NCBI GenBank assembly: GCA_964545715.1
Contig: CAZJHX010000030.1
Location: forward strand, 11,304-75,303
Length of the DNA stretch: 64,000 nucleotides
Reading direction: 5' to 3'
From: CAZJHX01 sp964545715
GTDB taxonomy: Bacteria; Myxococcota_A; UBA9042; GCA-2863065
Below are positions 1-9,083 of this stretch, piece by piece. How positions within the stretch are numbered: the stretch's first letter is position 1; each line of letters starts with the position of its first letter. The translations under genes were made by a program, and so were the position numbers. The notes under the pieces are model-generated. The model made no database searches, had not been told where the DNA came from, and saw only the letters and a list, made by a program, of their open reading frames with translations.

Positions 1-27
1 CGCGCGTAAAGGACTAGATCACTCCCG

Positions 28-1008
28 ATGCGTTCTGGGGCAGAACTGTTGGCCGCGACGAAGCCGTTCGCGACAGAGGACCGAGGTACCACCTGGCGCC
101 TTCTGGCGGAGGTGATGTTGGTGTGGGCCGCCTGCATGACCGCCATCCTGCTCGTGCCGTGGTGGCCCGCCAAGCTGGCGATCGCGGTGGTCACCGGCTT
201 GGTGCAGATTCGGATTTTCATCTTTTATCACGACTACTTGCATGGGGCGATTCTGCGTAAGTCGCGGGCTGCTGAGATCATCATGTGGCTGGTCGGTTTC
301 TACATGCTGGCGGTCAAGTCGGTCTGGCGCGAGACCCACAACTTTCATCACAAGAACAACGCCAAGATCATCGGTTCCTCCATCGGGTCCTTCCCCGTTC
401 TCACCGTTGGCATGTACCGCGGGCTGGACCCGTTTACGCGCCTGAAATACCGCTTTGCGCGTCACCCGCTGACGATTTTTCTCGGTTATGTGCCCGTCTT
501 CCTGATCGGGATGTCGCTGCAGCCCTTCCGCCGCAACGCCAAAAAGCACTGGCAGGCTCCGCTGGCCCTGCTGGTCCACTTTCTGGGCTTTGCAGCGGCG
601 ATCTACTTTCTCGGTCTCGTCACCGCGCTCTGCTTTTTGATCGTGCCCACGTGCGTGACGCTGGGAGCCGGCTCGTACCTCTTCTACGCGCAGCACAACT
701 TCCCCGACATTCAGCTGAAGGGCCGCCGCGACTGGGACTACACGTTCGCCGCACTGCGGTCCTCCAGCATGTTCGACATGCCGGGCCTGATGCACTGGGC
801 CACGGGCAACATCGGGTACCACCACGTACACCATTTGAACCACCGCATTCCGTTCTATCGGCTGCCCGAAGCGATGGCGGCGATCGAAGAGCTGCAGCAT
901 CCGGGACGCACGTCCTGGCACGTTCGTGATATCAAGGCCTGCCTGAGTCTGGCCGTTTGGGATCCGGACCAGCAGCGGATGCTCACGTACTCCGAAGTTC
1001 GATACTAG
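28..1008 (+). CDS. Membrane fatty acid desaturase
   Basis: A 326-residue membrane protein with the three histidine boxes of the membrane di-iron desaturase/hydroxylase family: HDYLH at residues 68-72, HNFHH at 104-108 and HHVHH at 265-269. Hydrophobic segments lie at about 30-60 and 195-220. Family members introduce a double bond (or hydroxyl) into an acyl chain using O2. An in-frame TAA at 7-9 limits the start, so ATG 28 is chosen. It is the first visible gene of a tightly spaced operon (21 bp to the next gene). In this setting it probably desaturates the lipid precursor or product of the PKS at 2148-8147; the exact acyl carrier (ACP, CoA or lipid) cannot be read from sequence. Confidence 0.88.
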   Translation: MRSGAELLAATKPFATEDRGTTWRLLAEVMLVWAACMTAILLVPWWPAKLAIAVVTGLVQIRIFIFYHDYLHGAILRKSRAAEIIMWLVGFYMLAVKSVWRETHNFHHKNNAKIIGSSIGSFPVLTVGMYRGLDPFTRLKYRFARHPLTIFLGYVPVFLIGMSLQPFRRNAKKHWQAPLALLVHFLGFAAAIYFLGLVTALCFLIVPTCVTLGAGSYLFYAQHNFPDIQLKGRRDWDYTFAALRSSSMFDMPGLMHWATGNIGYHHVHHLNHRIPFYRLPEAMAAIEELQHPGRTSWHVRDIKACLSLAVWDPDQQRMLTYSEVRY

Positions 1009-1029
1009 AGAAAGTCAGGGGAGAAGACC

Positions 1030-1878
1030 GTGTCCACCCAAGCTGAAGTGGAAGTCAGTTACGACGTCAGTAACGAGTTTTTCCGGCTGTGGCTCGATGA
1101 GCGCATGAACTACACGTGCGGCATTTACGACGGCACCGACAACCTCGAGGTCGCTCAGCTGCAGAAGCTGGAGTGGCTGCACAACGCCGCCCACGTGAAC
1201 CCCGACAAGCGCGTGCTGGACATCGGCTGCGGCTGGGGCGCCAACTTGGAGTACCTGTCCTGCAACAAGGGCGTGAAGGCCGCCACCGGCATCACCCTGT
1301 CGCGCGCGCAGTGCGAGGAGGTCCTGTCCCGCAAGATGCCGGGCGTGGACGCCAAGGTCTGCGATTACCGCGAGTTCCAGCCCGAAGAGAAGTTCGATGC
1401 GGTGATCTCGATCTGCATGATGGAGCACATCGCCCGCCCCGAAGAGGCGCGCGAGGGCAAGCACATCGGCCTGTACCGCGACTACTTCCGGCGCGCTCAC
1501 TCGTGGACGAACCCGGGCAGCTGGTTTGGGCTGCAGACCATCCTTCGCAACAAGGTCCCGCGCATCAAGCAGGACCTGATCGACGTCGGCTGGCTGACTT
1601 ATGAGATCTTTCCGGGCGGCCTCTCGCTGCGCCTGGAGGACGTCGTCAAAGCGGTGAACCCCTACTGGGAGATCATGGAGATCAAGACCCGCCGCGAGGA
1701 CTACGGCAAGACCTGCGCCGAGTGGCTGCGTCGCATGCGTGACCACGAAGGGCACATCCGCGAGAAGTGGGGCGACAAGGTCTTCGACGACTACGACCGT
1801 TACCTGCGCACGTGCGTGCGCGCGTTTGAGATGCACTACCAGTCGCTGGCGCAGTACAGCTTGCGCCGGATCGATTGA
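1030..1878 (+). CDS. Cyclopropane-fatty-acid-synthase-type SAM methyltransferase
   Basis: A 282-residue class I methyltransferase with the SAM motif VLDIGCGWG (about residues 59-67). CFA-synthase hallmarks are MNYTCGIY near residue 27, MMEH near 135 and FPGG near 197. Its length matches the short mycolic-acid cyclopropane synthases rather than the roughly 380-residue CFA synthases. The usual HYxxT motif reads DYGKT here, so one conserved His is replaced by Asp and the exact reaction (cyclopropane, methyl branch or methylene) is uncertain. Start is GTG 1030, preceded by GGGGAGAAG. It follows a desaturase, which fits a desaturate-then-methylate sequence on an acyl chain. Confidence 0.85.
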   Translation: MSTQAEVEVSYDVSNEFFRLWLDERMNYTCGIYDGTDNLEVAQLQKLEWLHNAAHVNPDKRVLDIGCGWGANLEYLSCNKGVKAATGITLSRAQCEEVLSRKMPGVDAKVCDYREFQPEEKFDAVISICMMEHIARPEEAREGKHIGLYRDYFRRAHSWTNPGSWFGLQTILRNKVPRIKQDLIDVGWLTYEIFPGGLSLRLEDVVKAVNPYWEIMEIKTRREDYGKTCAEWLRRMRDHEGHIREKWGDKVFDDYDRYLRTCVRAFEMHYQSLAQYSLRRID

Positions 1879-1889
1879 GGAGAAACACC

Positions 1890-2138
1890 ATGACTGACAC
1901 AGACATCATCACGCTCGTGAAGGAGGCCTTGGAAGAGGTCGCTCCGGGCCGGTCCAAAGAGATCAAAGGCGACGGGCTGGACGTGAGCATTCGCGATCTG
2001 GCCATCGACTCGGTAGCCACCATGGAGATGGTCGGCTGCATCGAGGAGCGCCTGGGCACCACCTTCCCCGACGAGGAGCTGGTCGCCGTGAACAAGCTGA
2101 GCGATCTGGCGGTCATGATCCGCCGCTCGGCCGCTTAG
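1890..2138 (+). CDS. Free-standing acyl carrier protein
   Basis: An 82-residue acidic ACP. The phosphopantetheine serine is in LAIDSVATME, and the flanking helices are typical of PP-binding domains. ATG 1890 is chosen because GAGGAGAAA lies just upstream; a longer TTG start at 1875 would only add MRRNT and overlap the previous stop. Only 9 bp separate it from the PKS gene. A separate ACP beside a PKS with its own internal ACP suggests it carries the starter or the acyl chain acted on by the desaturase and methyltransferase; this role is inferred. Confidence 0.9.
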   Translation: MTDTDIITLVKEALEEVAPGRSKEIKGDGLDVSIRDLAIDSVATMEMVGCIEERLGTTFPDEELVAVNKLSDLAVMIRRSAA

Positions 2139-2147
2139 GAGCGTCCG

Positions 2148-5100
2148 ATGTCCAGCGGTCGTCCATCCCATCAGATCGCCATCGTCGGGATGGGCTGCCG
2201 ATTCGCGGACGCCCCGGATCTGCATCGCTTCTGGGAGATGACCCTGGCGGGTCGGGACGGCTTCGGCCCGGTCCCTGAGAACCGCTGGCTCCACGACGCG
2301 TTTTTCGACGCGAATCCCCGCGCCAAAGACAAGAGCTACGCGCCCACGGGGGCGTTTATCCAGGACGTGCGGTCGTTTCCGGCCGTGGCGCTCGGGGTGC
2401 CGCCGCGACGCGTCGAGGTTATGGATCCACAGCAGCGGCTGGCCTTGTGGGTGTCCCTGCAGGCGGTCGAGGACGCGGGCCGGTCGGCGGAGCAGCTGCC
2501 GCATAAGACGGGTGTTTATCTCGGGGTTACGGCCGTCGAGTACCGCACTCTGCAAGCAGGTCGAATCCTGGCGCAGCTGATGGCCAGCGGCGCGATGGGT
2601 GATCCCGTTGAGGACGCCGAGGGGCTGGCCGCAGCGGTCGCGCGTCTGGTTCCTGCGCGTGCGTTTACGGCACCCGGGCTGCTGGCCAACATGGTCGCTG
2701 CCACTGTGGCCCAGGAGCTGCGGCTGCACGGTCCGGCGTTTACCACCGATGCCGCCTGCGCATCGTCGCTGGTCGCGATCTCGGACGCGGTCAACGCCCT
2801 GCGCAGCGGCGCTGTGGATGCGGCGCTGGCGGGCGGGGTGTACGTGTGCCTGACGCCGGAGCATCACATCGCGTTCTCGCGCATCGGCGCCATGAGCAGG
2901 CAGGGGCGCTGTCTGCCGTTTGACGACCGCGCGGACGGCTTTGTGCAGGGCGACGGCTGCGGCGTGCTGGTGCTCAAGCGCCTGGCGGACGCGCAGCGTG
3001 ACGGCGACCGGATCTACGCGACGATCGACGGCATCGCGGCCAACAACGACGGCGGCGGCGACGGTCCTATGGCTCCGGTCCAGTCAGGGCAGGTCGAGTG
3101 CATCCGCGCTGCGTGGGAGGACGCCGGCCTGGCCACCGACGCGCTGGGTTACGCCGAGGCGCACGGCACCGGGACCACGGTCGGCGACCGCATCGAGTTC
3201 GCGGGGTTGGTCGAGTCGTTGGGCGGCGAGGCGCCGGTCGCCTTGGGCTCGTGCAAGGCCAACGTGGGCCACACGATGTCCGCAGCCGGTGTGGCGGGCG
3301 TGATTCGCGCGGCGCTGGCGGTGCACCACAAGACGCTGCCGCCGATGGCCGGTTTCGAAACACCGAAGCCGGAGCTGCCGCTGGAGGAGTCGAGGTTCTT
3401 CATCCCGACAACCCCGCAGGTCTGGGGCGCTGACCAGCGCGTAGCCACTGTCAGCTCCTTCGGATTTGGCGGGACAAACGTGCACGCCGTGCTGCAGTCG
3501 GCGGTCGCGGCAGAGACGGTGGCGGCAGAGCAGGCGGAGCTTGTGCTGATGTCGGCGCCGGACGAGGCGTCCTTACGTGACCTCGCGGCACGGTCGGCAG
3601 ACGCGATAGAGGCTGACCCCAAGGTGACCGTGGCCGGTGTAGCGCGGGCCTGGGCCGGTCGCCGCAGGCAGCCGGCGCGGCTGGGTGTGGTCGCGGCCAA
3701 TCGGCAGGAGCTGGTCGAGCGGCTGCGGGAGATCGGTCCCGGTACGGCGATCGGCACCGCGGAAGAGGCGCCCTCGATCGCCTTCATGTATCCGGGCCAG
3801 GGCGCTCAGCGGACCGGGATGCTGCGCGACATACGCAGGCGCTTCGATGTGGTGCGCGAGACCCTGGACCAGCTCAGTGGGCTGGTAGAGCCGACCATCA
3901 GCGACCTGCTGTATCCCGCTGTGGACGACGACGCGGCGGCCGCGCGGCTGACGGCGACCGAGAACTGCCAGCCGGCGCTTTTGACCGTCGGGGTGGCGTT
4001 GACGCGCCTGCTGTCTGAGTTGGGTGTGCGGCCGACACACGTAGCCGGGCACTCGGTCGGCGAGTTCACGGCGGCGGTGGCGGCCGGTGTGCTCACAGCA
4101 GAGGACGGTGTGCGCTGGACGTCTGCGCGTGGGCGCGCAATGGCGGCCTTGTCGGGGGACTGCGGGGCCATGGTCGCGCTGGTCGTCGACCGGGAGACCG
4201 CCCGGGGCCTGCTGGTGGATGGCGCGGTTATCGCCAACCTGAATCACCCCAAACAGACGGTGGTGTCGGGTACGACAGCGGCGGTGGATGCGGTCGCGGC
4301 ACGTGCCAGGGCGGCCGGCGTGAAGGCGGTTGAGCTGGCGGTCAGTCACGGCTTCCACTCGCCGGTGCTGGCGGCGCTCGACCTGGACAGCGTCGTGGAC
4401 GCGCTGCCGCTTGCTGATCCGGCCGTTCCGCTCGTGTCCTGCATCAAAGACGGCGCGTACGTAGACGCGGCGGATGCGCGCGAGGTTTTCAAGGCTCACG
4501 CGACGTCGCCCGTGGACTTTGTGCGCACGTTGACGCACCTCGACGCGGACCTGTTGCTGCAGGTAGGCGCGGGTGGACCGCTGCAGGGCTTCGCGCGCGG
4601 CGCCAAACGACCGGCGCTGACGCTGGCTTCTACGGATGATGCGGACGGTGGATGCTCGCTTTTGCTGGCGCTGGCGCGGCTGTGGACACGTGGCGTTGAG
4701 CTGGATGTGACGGCGATCACGGCGCAGGCGGCGGTGGTGTCAGTGCCGCCTACGGTGCTTGCCACACGTGAATACTGGGCCGTGCGCGACGAGGCGATCG
4801 GCCAGGTTCGGCTGTCAGGCGCCACGCAAGCTAAGACGCAGGCGGTCGTGGAGGCGGTCGAGGCCCCCACCAGCGGCGGCTCAGTCGCCGAAACGGTCAT
4901 GCAGGCCGTCGCTCGTGCCAGCGCCTATCCCCGCAATGCGCTGCGCGAAGACATGAAGCTGGCGGACGATCTGGGCTTCGACTCGATGATGCTGGCCGAG
5001 CTGACGGCGGACCTCACCAAGGTCGTGCCGGGCCTGTCGGGCATTCCCCAGGAGCTGATGATCAACGGGCCCACGATCGGGCAGCTGATCGCGTTTGCCG

Positions 5101-8100
5101 AGTCGCCCGAGCTGGCTGAGCCGGACTACGACGATGACGCGCCGCTGGGCCGCTATGAGCCGGTATGGGTGGCGGCGCCGCAGGATCCAGGCCCCGCGCG
5201 CGATGGCGACGTCATTGTGCATATCGTGGATGCGCCGTCCGTGCCTGTGCTGGCGGTTCTGGCCGGGGAGGTCGAGGCTCCGGATCTGGCCGCGCCGCTG
5301 ATCGAGCGGCTGGATCGCGCCGCCGGGCTCGGGCAGACGCCGGACGTCATCGTGCTGTGTCGTTGGGATGACCCGTGGGCAGAGGCGCTGGCCGGTGTTG
5401 TTCGCACCACTGCTCGCGAGTGGCCTGATGCCGTCTGCAAGTGCATCCGTGTCCAGGGCCCGCTCGTCCAATCCATCGCGGACGCCGAGCGTCGCAGCAC
5501 CGATAAGAGCGTGGACGTGCTGCTGAAGATGGGCCGGCGCTTCGTACGCGGCACCAGGCTGCTGGCCGAGGGCGTTGAGCCGTGGCAGCCGGCCGCCGAT
5601 GAGGTGGTGCTGGTCACAGGCGGTACGCGCGGGATCGGCAAGCGGTTGGCGGATCACCTGCAGACGCAAGGCGCTACCGTGCTGCGGTTGGGTCGGGCCC
5701 AGGCGGACGTTACGGACCTGGCGGCGCTGCAAAACTATCTGGCGGACAAGCCCCCGGTGACCGCGCTGGTGCATGCGGCGGGGCTGCTGGCGGACGGACC
5801 GCTTGGATCGGTTAGCGCGGACCGAGGCCGGCTGGCCCGAGACGTCAAATGGCGTGGCTGGCTGAACGCGATCGTGGCGTGTGGAGCGTCGTTGGAGCGG
5901 GCGCTGGCGATCGGGAGCTGGGCGGGGCGCTTCGGCAACCGCCATCAAGTGCACTATGCCGCCGCAAACGCGCTGGTGTCCGGCCTGGCTGAGCACCTAC
6001 CGGAGCGGCTCTCGGTCAGCGTCCCCGAGTTTGGTCCGTGGACCAGCTCGGAGATGGTCGCGTCCATTCCCACGGGCGTGCAGGCGGCGATGCGGTCGCA
6101 GGGCATCGACTTTGTGGGCGACACCGCTGGTTTGACGGCGCTGCTGGAAGAGCTTTCGGTAGGGCAGGGCGCGGTCGTTCGCGGACGCACGGTCCCGGCG
6201 TCCCTGCGGCGGGTGGAGCAGACCCGGGTACTGTCCGTGACGACAAGCCCGTATCTGGCGGATCACGCGATCGCCGGCAAGCCGGTGCTTCCGCTGGCGC
6301 GGGCTGCGGGAATGCTCGTCGAGGTCGTAGGCCGCGTCGCTCCGTTTGAGCTGCGCGACTTGACGCTGTATCAGGGCGTCGCCGTGGCTGAGCCCGTCAC
6401 GCTCAAGCTGACCGTCGATGGCGACACCGCCGAGCTGCACAACGGCGACGTGCTTTGCTATCGGGCCGCTGTTCGCCCGCCGGCGCCGTCGGACGACGTC
6501 ATTCGTCGCGAGGGGGGCCAGGCGCCGACCTTGACGCTGGACAAGTTCTACGCGGAGCACACCTTCCACGGGCCGCTGCTACAGGGCATTACGGCTATCG
6601 ATGGCATTGGCGAAGACTTCATCCGCGGTCGCGTTCGCGTCGGCACCGACGGCCCGATCGACATGCTGGCGCTGGATAGCGCGATGCAGTTGACCGCGTA
6701 TGTCGCGGCCACCCGCTTTGGTCGTGGTGGCACGCCGGTGGGCATCGAGCGGTACGTCCAGCACCGGCCGTGGCCGCAGGGGCAGGTAGACGCGCAGGCC
6801 GTGTTTGCGCCGGGCGAGTCGGATCGATTCAGTGCGGACATCGCGTTTCATGCGCAAACCGGCGAGCTGGTCGCGACCGCTGAGGGCGTCGTCGCGCAGC
6901 TGCGCAAGGTCGAGGACAAGCCGGAGGTCAAGGCCGAGTGGACCGACCCGGCAGCCTGGCCCGAGTACGTGGCGCTGCGGCAGCGAATGGAGCAGGTTGC
7001 GCAGCTGGGCGTAGCCAACCCGTACTTCGATCTGCACCAGGGCACGGCGCGCGACACAACGATCATCGACGGTCGGGAGATCATCCACTTCTCGTCCTAC
7101 AACTATCTGGGCTTGTCGGGCGATCCGCGCATTCGGGCGGACGTGGCCAACGCCATGGAGCGGTACGGCACCTCGGTCAGCGCGTCCCGCGTGGCATCCG
7201 GCGAGCGCCCGTTTCACCGTGAGCTGGAGGCGGGGTTGGCTGCCGCGCTGGGTGTGGAGGACGCCATCGCGTTCCCCAGCGGTCACGCGACCAACGTGAC
7301 GACGATCGGCCACCTGTTCGGCGACAAGGACCTCATCCTGCACGACGAGCTGATCCACGACTCGTGCCTGCAGGGCATCAAGCTCTCCGGCGCCGCACGT
7401 CGCGGCTTCCGGCACGATGATCCACAGCATCTGGAGTCCCAGCTGCAGCAGCTGCGCGGGCACTACGAGAAGGTGCTGGTGCTTATCGAGGGCGTCTACT
7501 CGATGGACGGCGACATCGCCAACCTGCCCGAGTTCCTGCGCATCAAAGAGCGGTGGGGCTGCCTGCTGATGATCGATGAGGCGCACAGCTTCGGCACCGT
7601 CGGCAAGACCGGCTGCGGGCTGCGTGAGCACTTCGGCATCGAGGGGCCGCGCGTCGATATCTGGATGGGCACCATGTCCAAGTCGCTGGCGTCGATGGGC
7701 GGCTGGATTGCGGGTCGGCGAGAGCTGATCGAGTACATGCGCTACACCACGCCCGGCTTTGTGTTTGCCGCCGGGATGACGCCCACCATCGGCCAGGCCG
7801 CGTTGTCCGCGCTGGGTCTGATGAAAGAAGAGCCCTGGCGCGTCGAGCGGCTGCAGCACAACTGCCGCTTCTTCTACGAGCGCCTGCACGAGCGCGGCAT
7901 CAACACGGGCGACGCGGTCGGCGCCTCCCCGGTCATGCCGGTGATCACCGGTGACTCCATGCAGGCGATGATGCTGGCCGATCGCCTGCTGCACGCCGGC
8001 ATCAACGCCAAGCCGATCGTCTTTCCGGCGGTCGCCGAAGACGCGGCTCGGCTGCGCTTTTTCCTCACCGCGCTGCACACCGAAGAGCAGCTCACCCATT

Positions 8101-8147
8101 CCGCGACGGAGATCGCGAACATCCTGTCCGATATCCGGAGGTCGTAG
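2148..8147 (+). CDS. Type I PKS with C-terminal alpha-oxoamine synthase (KS-AT-ACP-KR-DH-AOS)
   Basis: A 1999-residue megasynthase. Domains in order: KS (about 5-450; Cys204 in DAACASS, then EAHGTGT and NVGHT); AT (about 545-830; Ser636 in GHSVGEF, and a SHGFHSP motif suggesting malonyl-CoA); ACP (about 905-990; Ser946 in GFDSMM); KR (about 1150-1340; TGGTRGIG, HYAAAN); DH (about 1375-1600; HAIAGKPVLP and DSAMQ); PLP-dependent alpha-oxoamine synthase (about 1610-1999; DEAHSFG, Schiff-base Lys1845 in TMSKS). There is no thioesterase or ER. AOS enzymes release acyl chains by decarboxylative condensation with an amino acid, so the expected product is an alpha-amino ketone, sphingoid-like. RBS AGGAG lies 7 bp before ATG 2148. 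The order, with ACP before KR-DH, is unusual for a single module. Confidence 0.92.
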   Translation: MSSGRPSHQIAIVGMGCRFADAPDLHRFWEMTLAGRDGFGPVPENRWLHDAFFDANPRAKDKSYAPTGAFIQDVRSFPAVALGVPPRRVEVMDPQQRLALWVSLQAVEDAGRSAEQLPHKTGVYLGVTAVEYRTLQAGRILAQLMASGAMGDPVEDAEGLAAAVARLVPARAFTAPGLLANMVAATVAQELRLHGPAFTTDAACASSLVAISDAVNALRSGAVDAALAGGVYVCLTPEHHIAFSRIGAMSRQGRCLPFDDRADGFVQGDGCGVLVLKRLADAQRDGDRIYATIDGIAANNDGGGDGPMAPVQSGQVECIRAAWEDAGLATDALGYAEAHGTGTTVGDRIEFAGLVESLGGEAPVALGSCKANVGHTMSAAGVAGVIRAALAVHHKTLPPMAGFETPKPELPLEESRFFIPTTPQVWGADQRVATVSSFGFGGTNVHAVLQSAVAAETVAAEQAELVLMSAPDEASLRDLAARSADAIEADPKVTVAGVARAWAGRRRQPARLGVVAANRQELVERLREIGPGTAIGTAEEAPSIAFMYPGQGAQRTGMLRDIRRRFDVVRETLDQLSGLVEPTISDLLYPAVDDDAAAARLTATENCQPALLTVGVALTRLLSELGVRPTHVAGHSVGEFTAAVAAGVLTAEDGVRWTSARGRAMAALSGDCGAMVALVVDRETARGLLVDGAVIANLNHPKQTVVSGTTAAVDAVAARARAAGVKAVELAVSHGFHSPVLAALDLDSVVDALPLADPAVPLVSCIKDGAYVDAADAREVFKAHATSPVDFVRTLTHLDADLLLQVGAGGPLQGFARGAKRPALTLASTDDADGGCSLLLALARLWTRGVELDVTAITAQAAVVSVPPTVLATREYWAVRDEAIGQVRLSGATQAKTQAVVEAVEAPTSGGSVAETVMQAVARASAYPRNALREDMKLADDLGFDSMMLAELTADLTKVVPGLSGIPQELMINGPTIGQLIAFAESPELAEPDYDDDAPLGRYEPVWVAAPQDPGPARDGDVIVHIVDAPSVPVLAVLAGEVEAPDLAAPLIERLDRAAGLGQTPDVIVLCRWDDPWAEALAGVVRTTAREWPDAVCKCIRVQGPLVQSIADAERRSTDKSVDVLLKMGRRFVRGTRLLAEGVEPWQPAADEVVLVTGGTRGIGKRLADHLQTQGATVLRLGRAQADVTDLAALQNYLADKPPVTALVHAAGLLADGPLGSVSADRGRLARDVKWRGWLNAIVACGASLERALAIGSWAGRFGNRHQVHYAAANALVSGLAEHLPERLSVSVPEFGPWTSSEMVASIPTGVQAAMRSQGIDFVGDTAGLTALLEELSVGQGAVVRGRTVPASLRRVEQTRVLSVTTSPYLADHAIAGKPVLPLARAAGMLVEVVGRVAPFELRDLTLYQGVAVAEPVTLKLTVDGDTAELHNGDVLCYRAAVRPPAPSDDVIRREGGQAPTLTLDKFYAEHTFHGPLLQGITAIDGIGEDFIRGRVRVGTDGPIDMLALDSAMQLTAYVAATRFGRGGTPVGIERYVQHRPWPQGQVDAQAVFAPGESDRFSADIAFHAQTGELVATAEGVVAQLRKVEDKPEVKAEWTDPAAWPEYVALRQRMEQVAQLGVANPYFDLHQGTARDTTIIDGREIIHFSSYNYLGLSGDPRIRADVANAMERYGTSVSASRVASGERPFHRELEAGLAAALGVEDAIAFPSGHATNVTTIGHLFGDKDLILHDELIHDSCLQGIKLSGAARRGFRHDDPQHLESQLQQLRGHYEKVLVLIEGVYSMDGDIANLPEFLRIKERWGCLLMIDEAHSFGTVGKTGCGLREHFGIEGPRVDIWMGTMSKSLASMGGWIAGRRELIEYMRYTTPGFVFAAGMTPTIGQAALSALGLMKEEPWRVERLQHNCRFFYERLHERGINTGDAVGASPVMPVITGDSMQAMMLADRLLHAGINAKPIVFPAVAEDAARLRFFLTALHTEEQLTHSATEIANILSDIRRS

Positions 8148-8152
8148 CTCAC

Positions 8153-9079
8153 ATGTTCTGGACTGTTGTAGGCGTTCTCTTTGTCGTCTGGGTCCTGATG
8201 AACCTCAAAAAGACCCGCGCCGACGGCGAGCTGGTCCAGGTTCATCCGTATCGTCAGATCATGCCCTTCATCATGCAGGGCCGTAACGAGTCGATCGTCT
8301 ACTACGACGACTTTGCCAACGCCGAGCCGATGCTGGCGTACATCGAGAAGGCGCGAAAGCGCTTCCACTGCGACGTGACCCACGGCATCGTGGCCTGCGT
8401 CAACATCGGCCTGGCGCAGCAGCCCCGCATGAACCAATTCGTGGTCGGGCGCCGCCTCTACCGCCGCAAGCATCGCCAGATCACCTTCAGCATGAAGCGC
8501 AAGAAGCTGGACAAGAAGGCCAAGCTCTCGGCTGTGAAGCTGGAGATGGAAAACGGCGAGACGTTCGAGGGCCTGTGCGAGCGCATCAACGGCAACATCA
8601 AAGTCGAGCGCAGCGACAAGAAGACCTACCTGGACAAGGAGCTCGGCTTCTTCAACATGGTGCCGCGCCCCATCATGAACGGCGCCGTCACGTTTTTGAA
8701 CTGGCTCGACTACCACAACCTGCTGCCCTACGGCGCGTTCATCAAGGGCGACGCGATGTACACCAGCTGCTTCATCGCCAACCTGGGCAGCCTGGGCATG
8801 GGCGCGGCCTACCACCACCTCTACGAGTGGGGCAACTGCCCACTCTTCCTGATGTTCGGCAAGATCGAGGACCGCGCCGTGGTCGTCGACGGCAAGGTCA
8901 TCGTCCGCAAGACGATGCACCTGCGCTGGTCCTACGACGAGCGCATCGACGACGGCCTGAGCAGCAGCCACGGCATGGCAGCGGTCAAGCGGGCGCTGGA
9001 AGACCCGGAGGAGTGGCTCGGCTGCCTGGCCGAGGACGGCAGCGACGCAAAACCACTCGCTTTCGAGCCGGCCGACTAG
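8153..9079 (+). CDS. CAT/E2-fold acyltransferase-like membrane protein with altered catalytic histidine
   Basis: A 308-residue protein with an N-terminal membrane anchor (about residues 2-17). The rest resembles the catalytic domain of 2-oxoacid dehydrogenase E2 / chloramphenicol acetyltransferase folds: FIANLGSLGMG, then VVVDGKVIVRKTMHLRWSYD. The motif normally read as SYDHRxxDG is SYDERIDDG at 260-268, so the catalytic His is Glu263 while the Asp-Gly is kept. It may be a non-catalytic or re-purposed acyltransferase. It starts 5 bp after the PKS stop, with a GGAGG inside the end of that gene. Position suggests N- or O-acylation, or binding, of the amino-ketone product; this is inference. Confidence 0.72.
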   Translation: MFWTVVGVLFVVWVLMNLKKTRADGELVQVHPYRQIMPFIMQGRNESIVYYDDFANAEPMLAYIEKARKRFHCDVTHGIVACVNIGLAQQPRMNQFVVGRRLYRRKHRQITFSMKRKKLDKKAKLSAVKLEMENGETFEGLCERINGNIKVERSDKKTYLDKELGFFNMVPRPIMNGAVTFLNWLDYHNLLPYGAFIKGDAMYTSCFIANLGSLGMGAAYHHLYEWGNCPLFLMFGKIEDRAVVVDGKVIVRKTMHLRWSYDERIDDGLSSSHGMAAVKRALEDPEEWLGCLAEDGSDAKPLAFEPAD

Positions 9080-9083
9080 ACCT

